Shown here: positions 47,554 through 58,644 of the stretch, one piece after another
Layout: each line of letters starts with the position of its first letter
How positions within the stretch are numbered: position 1 is the stretch's first letter
Origin: Physcia stellaris
Taxonomy: Eukaryota; Ascomycota; Lecanoromycetes; Caliciales; Physciaceae
Length of the DNA stretch: 64,000 nucleotides
Assembly (NCBI GenBank): GCA_018902385.1
Contig: JABSSW010000035.1
Coordinates: forward strand, 186,001-250,000
Direction: 5' to 3'
The notes under the pieces: generated by a model
Told to the model about the DNA's origin: nothing
The model's input: only the letters and a program-made list of their open reading frames with translations
Database searches by the model: none
Translations under genes and position numbers: made by a program

Positions 47554-48927
47554 TTATGAATCGGGAAACTCATAGACCTGGAGGTTTTCCATCAGACGGT
47601 TGGTGCAAGGCGATGCTAAGGTAAGATGAAATGAGGTTTGACTACTTACCATGTCGCTCCAACCGCCTCCTCCGAACTTGACCTCGCTCTTTCCCCGATT
47701 TTGAAAGCCCGAGTTTTCGTAAAATCTGATCATCTCGTCATGAGCAAGTAATGCAATCCGATCGCATATGCCAGATGATTCCATCCTCTGCACATATGCC
47801 TTGAGTATCGTCTTGCCAAGCCCCTGGCGCTGGAACTGGGGTAGTACTGCCACGGAGTGCACTAAGAGTCACAAGGCTTAGCACTGGAGTGAAAGGCAAT
47901 GGAGACACACTTGATAAGACCGTCCAATATAGATGATGAAACTGCTGGAAGGTTCATCGGGACCGCAAGAGGGATTGAAATCAACGACATACCGACCACG
48001 GTACGGCCGCCTTCCTGTTGTCCCCGTTCTTCAGAGCCGGCATGTCTGGATTGCCAATCTTGGGGCATTTCCATGGATTCGTCGGTTACAAGCGACGCCG
48101 CAGACTGGGTGGCGCTGACATGACCGATCAGTACACCCTTTTTGGCAGGGTGTGTAGAGTCAGGAGGGCGGGCATGAGGAAAAGTTGGGCTTGACGCTGC
48201 CAAGCCGTGCGAATCTGAAGTCGAAAAGAGACCAAGGGCAATTTCGGGACATGTAGTGAGTCGGTACACGAACTGGTCGAGGGCTTAGCTGATTTGTTTA
48301 AAGGAGGAAATAAGCATGAGCAACGGCAAGAAACACCAACAGATTGGTGGGAATGACAAAACTGGAAACAATCCCAAATGACTTTATTTGTCCCACTCGA
48401 TCTGCAAGCAATAATTCCGAAGAATGGCGTGAGAAGTCAATGCTTAATACAGCGAGCATTTAATCGTGTGTCATCATAGACTCATCTTGAAACACTACCG
48501 ATACATTTGCTGAGAACGGGTTCTCGTCAGTTGTTCAAATCGTAACTGGAGGATTTCAATGATGGGCTTTGGCCCCGTGGTGAAACAGCAGAGAACATCA
48601 GGTATTTCGAAGATTTTAAAGACAAAGATGCCAGCGAAGATTGAGAGTGACTGGTGCATCAATAAGTATTGGAATGATTCACGACTGTACCTTTTCTCTG
48701 GAACATCTCTCCTGCTCTGGAAATGCGGCGTTCTCAAGGGCGACACAGCTTTCGACATCGGCAATTGTCAAGGTCTGGATGTAGGGATGTAGGTTCTCTT
48801 TCTCTTCCGTCCTCGAGCAGCGCATTTGCTCTGCAAAGGTCCCAAAACGTGGCGTTTCAGCATCTGGGCTCGCTGTGAGGAGGCCCCCGGGATCTGCAGC
48901 TTGCCGGTTGAAGAAATCTCGAGGCAT
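47554..48927 (-). CDS. GNAT-family N-acetyltransferase, serotonin (arylalkylamine) acetyltransferase-like
   Basis: Four exons (48927-48691, 48272-47993, 47861-47650, 47577-47554) keep phase and give 250 residues. The N-terminal motif (LTIADVESCVALENAAFPEQ then ERCSREKFVYRLTTCPE) is the characteristic opening of the AANAT branch of GNAT enzymes. The acetyl-CoA site follows as VHSVAVLPQFQRQGLGKTIL, then LLAHDEMIRFYENSGF and the family end MVYEF. The last exon is only 24 nt. The first intron, 418 nt, is far longer than the others here. A disordered insert (60-100 residues) separates the first strand from the rest. The family acetylates arylalkylamines or polyamines in the cytosol; the substrate here is unknown. 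Confidence 0.87.
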
Positions 48928-49902
48928 GACGACTGGCTTCAGATCCTGAGCACCACAGCACAAAAAGGCGGATGTGCGATCTCGATCTGATTAAGTATGT
49001 ACGTATCACAACAAATGTGCCACAGCGTCCTTGGTGCGTCAGGCTGCGTTGTTACGGCCAGACCTAGATGGCCAAGGAAATGAGACTCGTACACCTCTGA
49101 AGGCAGCTGACAGCGCGCTTTCCCAACCCCCTGGTCACCCTGCCTCGCATGGGGTGTACATCATCGATTTTCCTTTTACCCGCAAGACAGACTGTGGCGT
49201 CAAGGTTTGAGCCACTCGCCAAAATTGAAGATGCTAGACTTGCGGAGCACGATCCGACCACTTTTGACCCTGCAACGGTTGAGATCGGGATAATTGCTGA
49301 GGGCGACGGTCGCTTGCTGCTACAGGAGCTTGATTCTCTCAATGGGCGTGGTGGATGTTTAGCCTTGGGCTTGGGAACATGGCCTTTGGTCATCCTGCAG
49401 TCGTAGAGGGTGGCAGGAGCAGCCCTGCAGCATCCTAGCTGAATTAGATCAATGTTACAGTCGTCAGAGCTCCTATCATCATTGTAACATGATCGCCTCT
49501 TCAATCCAATCTGGCATCTCGATGCCTGACCGAGGTAATGACAGCAATGATGAGGCGGGCATGGCGCTATTGCTTGCTGTCTGATCAAGCTACAGCTGTT
49601 ATTGGCGATACCATGGCGACCAGCCTAGGCTCACCAGTTGGATCTTTCTCTCTTCTTCCGGATTGCTTACTGTTCCTTCTGCCTGCTTGCCCCATCAGCG
49701 GTGCGGCCCTTCCCTTAACGGACCGATGTTCATTTCTAGCGGCTGTGTGTCGAAGATGGCTCTTTCGTCACAAAGACTCGCTCTTCCTAGGTGAACACCA
49801 TCCTTGCAGCAACACCCTCCACACTAAACCTCCCCACTGGATCCCCTTTATAAGAAATTCTCCGAACCGCAACCGAAAACTTTCCTAGATTACCGGTTGA
49901 TC
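48928..49902. other. Divergent intergenic region, promoters of the acetyltransferase and DDI1 genes
   Basis: Overlapping open frames on both strands between 49064 and 49588 have no recognisable protein pattern. The last 200 bases before 49903 are pyrimidine-rich, as expected for the DDI1 leader. Confidence 0.45.
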
Positions 49903-49955
49903 ATGTACGTTACCTGCAGTTGTTGGATGTGCGGGGTCTAGCTAACGCATACAGG
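49903..49955 (+). promoter_or_regulatory. Intron splitting the DDI1 start codon
   Basis: Unspliced RNA offers an ATG at 49903-49905 that opens only 12 codons before a TAG. Splicing removes 49905-49954 and rebuilds ATG from AT and G in the DDI1 frame. Full-length DDI1 should therefore be made only from spliced RNA. Confidence 0.6.
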
Positions 49956-51354
49956 CACATAACAATATCCATTACAGCCCCTCCAGGCACCGTCGAGCAG
50001 GATCTACTGACTGTCAACGTTGGCCCCGACATGACCATAGCCGATCTCAAAGCAGTCATACACAGTGATACAAACGTGCCCACCCGTAACCAGGCTATCT
50101 TCTATAACGGACGCGAGCTCAGGGACGAGAGTCAGACTCTGGCCCAGTACCAAGTGAAGCAGGATGATATGCTAGGCCTGAGTGTTCGGAAGACACGAAC
50201 ACAAGATTCCGAAGCACAGCGACGCCAAGCGAGTGCACCGCGTCAGACGGGCCAGGGAAGTCGTCCACCGACTGCAGGCATTGATCCTGAAAATCTTCGG
50301 CTCAGCGCTTTAGGCGATGCCGAGACCCTTGCGACGCTGCGATCTCGAGCTCCACAACTCGCGGACGCAGTGTCTGATCCCGCACGCTTTCGCAAAGGCT
50401 GGGAAGAGATGGAACGGCAGGCACAGGAGCGAGAGGCTGCAAAGCAGCGCGAGTATGCTTTGCTGAACGAAGATCCCTTGAATCTCGAAGCGCAAAAAAA
50501 GATCGAAGAGATGATTCGACAGCAGCAGGTGGAGGAAAATTTGCAGAATGCACTTGACTACAATCCTGAAGGTGGGTTTACCCATATGATCCCCAGATCT
50601 GCAAGGCCCGCATACGGATGCTGATCTTGTTCTACTGCTAGCCTTTGGAAGAGTGCATATGCTGTATATTGACGTTGAGGTCAACAACAACAAAGTCAAA
50701 GCTTTTGTCGACTCAGGTGCGCAAGCTACGATCATGTCACCTAACTGCGCCGAACAATGCGGCATCATGCGCCTCATCGACAAACGCTATGCCGGTGTAG
50801 CACGAGGAGTTGGGACGGCAAAGATCCTCGGACGAGTTCACGCAGCCCAGATCAAGATCGGCAATATGTTTCTGGCCTGCAGTTTCACTGTGATGGAGGG
50901 AAAGGACGTGGATCTCCTTCTAGGCTTGGACATGCTAAAGCGACATCAAGCGTCCATTGATCTGAGGAAAGGCAAACTTATCATCGGAGAGGTCGAAGTT
51001 CCGTTTCTAGGGGAGGCAGACATACCTCAGCATGAGGAGGTTTTAGCCAATGAGCCTACAGTGGAAGGCCCTTCTGGCATGAAGACTGGGGCAATTTCTG
51101 GGGCCGTGACATCGGAGGCTGGAAGTAGCAGTCAAAACTTCAAAGGTAAAGGACAAACGCTGGGGGCCTCGAGGAGAGAAACAGCGACATCTACACCGTC
51201 CGGACAGGCGTCCTCCACAACGGGCAAATCACGGTTCCCCGAGAGTGATATTACCCAACTCATAACCATGGGCTTCTCGCGCGAAGAAGCTATCCAGGGT
51301 CTGGAACTTGCGAACGGAAATGTCGAGCTGGCTGCTGGTGTGTTGCTGGAGTAG
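49903..51354 (+). CDS. DDI1: DNA-damage-inducible protein 1 (ubiquitin shuttle with retropepsin domain)
   Basis: Exons 49903-49904, 49955-50571 and 50642-51354 give 443 residues. The start codon is apparently split: AT at 49903-49904, a 50-nt intron (GTACGT, branch GCTAAC, acceptor TACAG), then G at 49955. The protein begins [17 protein letters not shown], the expected DDI1 ubiquitin-like domain (about 1-75). A helical linker follows, then the retropepsin domain with catalytic D230 in [12 protein letters not shown] and [15 protein letters not shown]. The UBA domain is at the C-terminus ([20 protein letters not shown]). DDI1 carries ubiquitinated clients to the proteasome and can cleave polyubiquitinated substrates as a dimer. 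No in-frame ATG precedes residue 1 otherwise; the next Met is at about residue 28. Confidence 0.93.
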
Positions 51355-52572
51355 TATTCATGGAGCTTTTGCATGAATTGGCGTTTGTGGTATTGCTTTT
51401 CACAGAGCGTGGATCAGGGGAGCTCATGTTACTAATAGTAGGGCACCCAGGCCAACTAAGTATGTAGAATAAGCCGGCACTCATAGATAATAATGATCAA
51501 GCCTTCGAGATGAACCTTTGAAGCTCTTCTCGATACTCTTAACAGTACTCAAAACCATACAAGTGCCACGGCCCGGACAGCATCTCGCTTGACCTAAGGT
51601 ACAGTAGCTTACCTATTACTGGAGCCGTACCGGCCTCGCATGTCTCACGTATCCACATGGGCTGCCTGTCTTGGCGTGGGTGCGCCAGGGGTGACCCCAT
51701 CTGGACAAACGGGTGCCCTGTCATTTCTTCTGGACTACGATCGTAGGATCCGGCTGCAACTCCACAACGTTTAGCCGACAGCTCAAGTGTGCTGTACCGA
51801 AAAATCCTTTCGTCTTTTGTAGCATCTCTATTTGGGGCTGCTGTATCTGTCTCACGCATCAGATGTAATTCTTTTCCAGTTGTGGAATTTACCGTTTGCG
51901 TCCATTCGGAGTGAATCCCGAGTAATGTTTCTTGAGAAGCTCGCCATGTCTTCGACCTGAAGGCAAGGACTCCGGATCTCGTGTATTTGTGACGGTCATG
52001 AGAGAAGGAAGAATACGCAAGAAGAGACAGTAAACACAGTAAAACCTGTCTCCTAAGTACTAGGAAACGTGCTGATAGCTATCGTATGGCTTCTTTCGTC
52101 TTGTCAAGACCCTATTAAATTTCACTGTTTGTGTTTTTTGCCCTGTCTTGGTGTCATCGAACCTAGTTATTTATGTGCGCCCTTATGTGAAATTATGCAT
52201 GTACTGGCTTCTTTTTTAGATATCGAAATTTGGGACCCGTAGTCATCCGTTGAATGTCATTGACCTATGAGACTTCAGGAGAAAAAAGAAGAGAAGGATA
52301 GGAAAAGTTTTATCATTGACGCAGCTAAGCTTCGCGATTCTCAAAACCCGCGCTTTTTCTGATGGGCCCAATGTCCCACTCATCTCTTGATATCAAACTT
52401 CTCTTCGATGGAGTTGGGTGATTGAATGAGACAGGACCAAGCGACGACTGCGTTATGACAGAATACTCAATGCAATAACGGCTACTTGACTTCGAAGCCA
52501 GAAATCAGGGGCCCAGAAAAATCGAAGACGTCAGCACCAATCGATGTCCCAATTCAATCTTCGGGAAAGCTA
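51355..52572. other. Convergent intergenic region, no gene seen
   Basis: Between the DDI1 stop and the 3' end of the next minus-strand gene. AT-rich from 52000 to 52300. No repeat or gene recognised. Confidence 0.5.
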
Positions 52573-53883
52573 TCAACCAGACAGTCTCGGCAGTTCGCCG
52601 CTCCCGGCACTGAAACCTAAACCAACAATAACGCCCGCTAAGTCCCAATATGCGCTGTAAGCTTGGGCTGTATAGAGGTTCTGAAATCCAGCAGCGACGT
52701 TGTCCGCCATCAGAGAGGCGTACTCTATGACCCAATCCCAGCCAATGGGCTGAGTGGGGTCAGCTGACGACAGACGAAGGTTCAACTTTCCTTTCTGAAA
52801 CAACAGATCGCGCGCTTCGTCGACGCCGTTGCTCAATTGATCTGCAGAAGACTTCATAACTTCGGCGTAGAGGGATCGGAATTCTGCCCCAGCACCCTGA
52901 GAAGGTGCGACAGGCTTAATGGAGTCGAATTCCAATTTCCAACCTCCACTCAAAGTTTTCACTGTTGAGCTGGTCTGTTTGCTTGGCGACTCGGAGCTGT
53001 ACTTTCGTTTACGCGGATCCTGTGGTATACTTTCCGGATCGTGTGAGCTAGCTTTGCGTTTGCGTGGCTTGAGGGCAACCACTAGATTATTCTTATAGGT
53101 ATGTTTGACCCAGTTCTCAAAGTCAGAATCAGGTCCGTAGATAACGAGCATCAGTTGGCGATTGTTACCTTTGACAAATTTAGTAGGGTTCGAAGAAGGT
53201 CTTCATCAATAAGGACACACACCGACTGCGTCTTCTCCGCCAATCCCGCCTTGACCCAACATACCCATACCGTCGACACAGACGTGGGTTATACCATGAC
53301 CAGCGGCTTCCATGCTCATCCAATTGCCTAGATCATATGAGATATAACCGGTTGCGTTAAGGGTGGGAAACAGCCCAACTTTGCACAGTGGATACATAGC
53401 TGTGTAATACAGGACAGATTTTAGTTAATCTGCTGCTCTGTTACAATTTGGGAAACATACGCGACTCCCAAAACTTGGGTATGAACTGCCTGTTATACCA
53501 TTGCTGGCCGGTAACCGCTGGCGGTGGATCACTGTAGGAATATCAATGTCAGCTGTTCCCGGGGCATGTAGTGATGGGAAAGCTGCGAAAGACCTTAGTC
53601 CTGAGCGACAGACTTCTCAAATATGCCTACGATGACAGAGGATACACAGAACTAACTGTCTAGAATTTGACTATACGTACTGTAATGAAGCCGGAGCAAA
53701 AAGCTGGGCATGTGTTTCGTGTCGACCGAACGGAGTGGAACTGATATCTTTCATACCCCGTAACAGTGCTCGACAGTGCTCCGCTCTTGGTCTGCCCTTA
53801 TCCGCGTCGCACATAGGATATGCATTGCTGGATGTTCCAAGTAAGATGGCAATCCACAAAACAAGGTAAGATAGTCGAGGCAT
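52573..53883 (-). CDS. Secreted fungal protein of unknown function
   Basis: Four exons (53883-53681, 53531-53461, 53399-53223, 53168-52573) keep phase and give 348 residues. A signal peptide (MPRLSYLVLWIAILLGTSSNA) is followed by a Cys-containing domain with MCDADKG, AEHCRALL, DPPPAVTGQQWYNRQFIPKF, LCKVGLFP and MEAAGHGITHVCVDGMG. This resembles uncharacterised secreted domains of Pezizomycotina. The last intron (53169-53222, 54 nt, donor GTGTGT, acceptor CAAAG) is a multiple of three and contains two stop codons, so unspliced RNA would end early. The second half (MLVIYGPDSDFENWVKHTYK, a basic Ser/Lys linker, then helices such as VIEYASLMADNVAAGFQNLY) is unfamiliar. The basic linker is unusual for a secreted protein and could be a processing site. 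No catalytic motif recognised. Confidence 0.68.
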
Positions 53884-56104
53884 GATGTTAAGCAGTAGAG
53901 GTGTTCATGCACCGCAATTTATAACAGCGTCTTAGCAAGCAAAGCTTCCCCGAATTCAGCTATGCAAGAATGGAAGGCCGTTCTGATGCTCTTGAGTTCC
54001 CGAATTTTGATGATGGAGCCGTTATGGTTTCCTGCCTTCTTTCCACCTTCTTGTTGAAAACCCTGCGGTCGTATAGCCGTATTGGGTACACAGCTACTAC
54101 ATGAGAAATGAACACCTATTCTGGAGTTACCATCGACCCCAAATCAATGTAAGTCGTCCACTTGGGCCTGACTTTCAATCAGACTGCGATGAGTCTCTTT
54201 GGCGATAATAGAGATCCGTCTGGAGAGACTGCTTATAGCGAAGTATGATTTTATATTGCCGTAATAATCGCGGAAATTTTTAGTGCACGACGGGTGGCTT
54301 ATGAGCGTTGAAGTCGATCGAGCGAGCCGTGTGGCAGAAGAGGACGAACTCCCTCCAGAATAGCCGGAGCCACCACATGGAGAGGGCTTCTTAGATGTTT
54401 CACTATTCGATTCTTATCATCTTCAATTTCCTTTCTCGCACATTCTAAGAGGCACAGAAGGTGGGTATCCTTTTTGCTGCAAAACTTCCCTTATTTGCAG
54501 GCACTCGCGAAACGGACGGTTCATTGTACATATAGCGACGCGGAGTTCCCTTCGCTATAGTCAGGAGTGTAAAATCGTAAGGAGATTAACATGACTCCCT
54601 TCTCATGGGCGTACAGCGGATGGACACGGGACAGCGCTCGTTATCTTGGGAGAAGCGCACCCATTTCGCTTGTCGCGTCAATGAGGACGGACTAGATATG
54701 CGCGGTTACCTTGTTCCAACACAGTATTGGCTCCTAAGTCTTTCATCGTTGCGTCGCGTCCAAGTATTGTCGTCCTGGCTCTCCTGGGAGGGAATATGTC
54801 AACCAAATCATTATGTAATAAGTCGGAAGTCGCCCATACGCGAATCATACTACTCAGGTATTCAAGAGGTCTTTCTGGCAAGGAGGGTGAATCTTGAGAT
54901 CATCAAGCGTTGTTCTGAAAAGCTTGAAGGATATTGGAGGCTTAACGGGCTTCCTGCGGTGCACTACACCCACTGCGATACAGTTCGGAGCATTAGCGTT
55001 CCTTGAAGCCTTGGATCAAGTGTTTAGAAGCTGTAGGTGTCCGTTCATGTTGGTTCTCTTCAAGAGTGTTGGGAGGAAGAAAGAGGACGGATGAGGATAG
55101 AAAAGATTTTCAATCATTCCGCGCCAGTAAGATTGCATAGGTATATCTTGCAGTGTCCAACCGTCTATCGTTCTGTGGTGGATTCGACATCTTTTTTGGC
55201 TCTTCATCCTAGATATTAGGCAACCGAGATCGATTGGCATCACTCTTGTATCTGGCTGAAAACACGATTTTGAGTTGCTTGGTCTTTATAATCCAATACT
55301 CAACGAGCCAAGATTACCTAGGACATGGTTGCTGTGTTCAGGATGTCTGGTAACGATGGTGTCGATTTGGATGCAACCATATTCGGTTCCACTTGGTTTG
55401 GAACAATATGCCAATGAAAGTATAAAGACTTCACCATGGATAAATCATCAGTCCCAAGCCCCTGTACCAGACGAGGCGCTCAATGGTCATCAGCTTCTTA
55501 AAAAATGGCTTTAGCTCTTCAATCTTGGCCCAATTCAAGATGCAAATCAGCCTCTCGAGCCTCTTAATTCTGCAATTCATGTCTTCTTTTCGCTGCGAGC
55601 GTGCCGCCAAACATGTCAGAACAGTGCTAGCATCTTGGTCCAAAGCATGAACAACGAAGAGCCATGAGTTTACGTTCCATCCGACCTTGCCGCATCCTCT
55701 CGCTATACTCATAGGTATGAGTTTCTTTTCGCAATTTAAAGATCCCTCAAAGCTCTTTTTCAGCTCAATTCATACACAATCTCCTTGGCTCGGCTTCTAC
55801 CGATCCCGAACAGAGAATGTGTTTTATGAATAAAATGTTCAAATCGTTAAAATGAAATCATTTGGTATCGTTTCACCGAATTCTTGTCGACATGTCGTCT
55901 TCAGCCACGTAAGACATGGTACTCTCGTACGTACATGTAGGCTGGGATGCTGCTGGGCAATTAACTCCCGGGCCCCCTCTACTTTGAAAACATCAGGGTT
56001 AGGGTCACACTCTTTAGAGTGAAGTTGGTGCACAGTAGAAAATTGGCCCTTTTATTCGATTATGGCAGATTTAGGACCCTGGAAGAACATAAGTTGTTCC
56101 AGCT
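53884..56104. other. Gene-poor region with possible gene remnants
   Basis: More than 2 kb without an intact gene. Open frames at 54605-55006 (+) and 55275-55514 (+) show no family pattern. A minus-strand remnant at 55431-55712 is listed separately. Confidence 0.5.
55431..55712 (-). pseudogene. Possible remnant of a fungal transcription-factor gene (linker region)
   Basis: The 93-codon frame contains LDQDASTVLTCLAARSQRKE and CRIKRLERLICILN followed by EELKPFFKKL. This order, an acidic-Ser-Thr joint, a basic helix and then a short Leu-rich coiled coil, is what follows the zinc cluster in many Zn2Cys6 regulators. The cluster itself is not visible upstream, and the frame ends without a regulatory domain. 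It may instead be chance coding. Confidence 0.22.
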
Positions 56105-58163
56105 ATGTTTGCAGTGACGGGCTGGTCTGTTTCAGCTGATATACTGAAGACCCAGGCCGACCCCGCGGATAAAATAACCTCACATGCCACTCCAGAGGGC
56201 AAGAAAGAACAGCTATCCAAGAAGAGGAAGAGAGGCACAAAACACCCCAATGGCACTGAGATTTCTGGCGATAATTTAGCCGAGCTTTGGGCGAAGCACA
56301 TTGAGGGTAGCGGTAAAGAATCCACCGATGTTAGCGAAAAGGCTGGGGTTGAGCAACAACACAAGAAAAAGAGACGGAAAAGCAAAGGTAAAAGCATAGA
56401 GTCTGTTGCAAAGCAAGCCAAAGAGTCCAAGGCGGACGAGGATGAGGAAATCTCTGAGAAGCAATATCCAGAAGAAGAGCCTCGCAAACCGTCCAATGAT
56501 CCGGATAACGAGGGCAATCATGTCGCAGTGGATGTGGAAAAGTCCGCGACAAGTCAAGAAATTAAAGAAACGGGAAAGGCCAAATACGAAGCACGGATGA
56601 AAAAGAAGTTAGAGAAGGAGCTTTTGAGAGCCTCTGGCCAGTTGCCGCCTTCAAGGCATACTCAATCACCAAAATCGACGCATACTCCACAGATATCCAA
56701 GCACTCGTCGGCGGTGAAGGAAGCCGTTTCAGGGGCATCGATGAGCACAGACTCAGCGAAAGACGATGGATCCTCTGTTGCTATCGACCCTCTGGAGAAA
56801 TCCAGCTCGACAGCGAACCTCGAAGATAAGTCGACTAACGAAGTACCGAAGAAATCACGCCTCCCAAGCCCGTCCATGGCAGCACCACCACCCCCAACAA
56901 CAAAGTCCAAAGCCAAAAAGATCCAATCGAATGATCTGCCCCTCTCACCTCCTCACAAGGCCAAGAACGCGCCTCCATCCACAACTACAGTCCCACCCCT
57001 TCCCCCACCAGCACCATCACCAGCCTCCAAATTAACCCCTCTTCAGGCAAAAATGCAATCCAAACTCCTCTCTGCACGCTTCCGCCATCTGAACCAAACT
57101 CTCTACACCTCCCCGTCCGCCCAAGCCTCAGCCCTCTTCACCTCCACCCCCTCAGCGTACACCTCCTACCACGCCGGTTTCCGCGCCCAAGTGGCAGTAT
57201 GGCCCCAGAACCCCGTGGAGACATTCATAGCAGACATCAAAACCCGAGGAGCGGCACGCAGAGAAGGATTAGGCGCGCAGAAGAAAGCCTGGCGAGTCGA
57301 GAAAAAGGGAAAGGGAAAAAAGGCAGCTCCAAACAGACAGCGCCGCACTTGGTATTGAAGGAAACAAAGACATAGAACCCCTCCCTCGAACCTCGAACAC
57401 CTGCACGATCGCCGACCTTGGTTGTGGCGACGCCACCTTGGCCGCGTCCCTTCTTCCTGACGCCGATCCCAAAAACAAAAATCTGAAGCTGAAACTGCAC
57501 TCTTTCGACCTCGCGAAAGGAGATGGGCCAAACGCACATCTGGTCACTGTGGCCGATATTACCTCTCTGCCGCTCAAAGACGGGGAGGTCGATGTAGCGG
57601 TGCTGTGTCTCAGCCTAATGGGCACGAACTGGGTGAGCTGCGTTGACGAGGTCGCGCGCGTTGTGAGATGGGGTGGAGAGGCGTGGGTTGCGGAGATCAA
57701 ATCTAGATTTGCAAGGGTCGGGAAAAGGAGGGAGGGGGGAATCGGAAAGACGAAGGAGACTGCGAAAAGGGGGAAGAAAAGGAAAGGTGGGGCTGGAGGT
57801 GAAGATGAGGATGGGGATGGGGATGTCGTCGAGGTGGACTCCGATCCCGATATCTTAGCGCCTGGCAACACGGGGAAAGAGAAGAAGAAAATGGAAGAGG
57901 AGACGGACGTCAGTGCTTTTGTGGAGGTCTGGCGGCGGAGGGGTTTTGAGTTGAAGGGCGAGGTGGATTTGGGAAACAAGATGTTTGTGAGAATGAGGTT
58001 TGTGAAGAGAGGGAAGCCAAAGGAGGACGGCATTGCCACAGGCAGAGACAGGCCAAAGGGGAAAATGGGCGCGAAGACCAAGTTCATTGATGAGGAGAAT
58101 GATGAAGACGGTGATCTGGACGAGGCTAAAGTACTGAAACCTTGCGTGTACAAGCTCCGATAG
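56105..58163 (+). CDS. RRP8: Ribosomal RNA-processing protein 8 (25S rRNA methyltransferase), with an apparent frame break
   Basis: The N-terminal part (56105-57358 frame) starts MFAVTGWSVSADILKTQ, has long Lys-rich nucleolar-type sequence, and reaches the family block LTPLQAKMQSKLLSARFRHL, PVETFIADIKTRGAARREGL. The C-terminal part continues in another frame from about 57345 (IEPLPRTSNTCTIADLGCG) through the SAM-binding motif (ADLGCGDA), VADITSLPLKDGEVDVAVLC, LSLMGTNWV and an acidic insert to KPCVYKLR at 58163. Together they form one Rrp8, which methylates an adenine in 25S rRNA in the nucleolus. The frames differ by one base near 57330-57350 (RQRR to ALGIEG) and no acceptable intron bridges them, so either the sequence has an error or the gene is damaged. 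Confidence 0.88.
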
Positions 58164-58644
58164 TCGTGTGTAAGGTATCCCCAGTTGATCGGGATAGTCG
58201 TCGTAGTGTATGAAGCTCATAGCACCAAAGTATGTCACTCATAGATCAGGGGAAGTCGAATAGCTTGCAAAAGCTGCTTGCCAAAAAATCACATCCTATA
58301 TAGAGCGAACCATTGATCCTATCTACCCTATCCCACGTCGATGTCGTTGAAGACATCATACGCCACTTTCTAACATTCATAGCTGCGTTGACATCGTTGA
58401 AGGTCATGTCATGCTTTTCTCTATCGCCGAGATCGTTGAAGGATCTTTTGTGGGCCCCTGTGAACGCCGTCGCTATGCCAAAAGACGAATGTTGAATTAA
58501 AACAAAGTCCGATATACTTTGAAAAAGCAGGAGATGATATAAACGCGGATGAAGGTTATAGTAAAAACATCGAGGAGGAAGCTGGGTCCTAGGTGTGAAG
58601 TATGATGAGTGAGACGAGTCAGTGTTAGTGTTATATTACGGTGA
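58164..58644. other. Convergent 3' flank, no gene seen
   Basis: Between the stops of RRP8 and MTHFR. Short degenerate repeats of CGTTGAA-like sequence occur at 58330-58450 (three GTTGAAG words). No gene is recognised. Confidence 0.45.

Noticed and set aside
49064-49588. 174-codon minus-strand frame between the acetyltransferase and DDI1
   Set aside because: Overlaps an equally open plus-strand frame, and neither resembles a protein family; the region acts as a divergent promoter.
53169-53222. Secreted-protein gene as a pseudogene because of two in-frame stops
   Set aside because: A 54-nt in-phase intron with donor GTGTGT and acceptor CAAAG removes both stops and restores a continuous protein.
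57269-58153. 294-codon minus-strand frame antisense to RRP8
   Set aside because: It is the Ser/Pro/Phe-rich shadow of the Lys/Glu/Gly-rich RRP8 coding strand.
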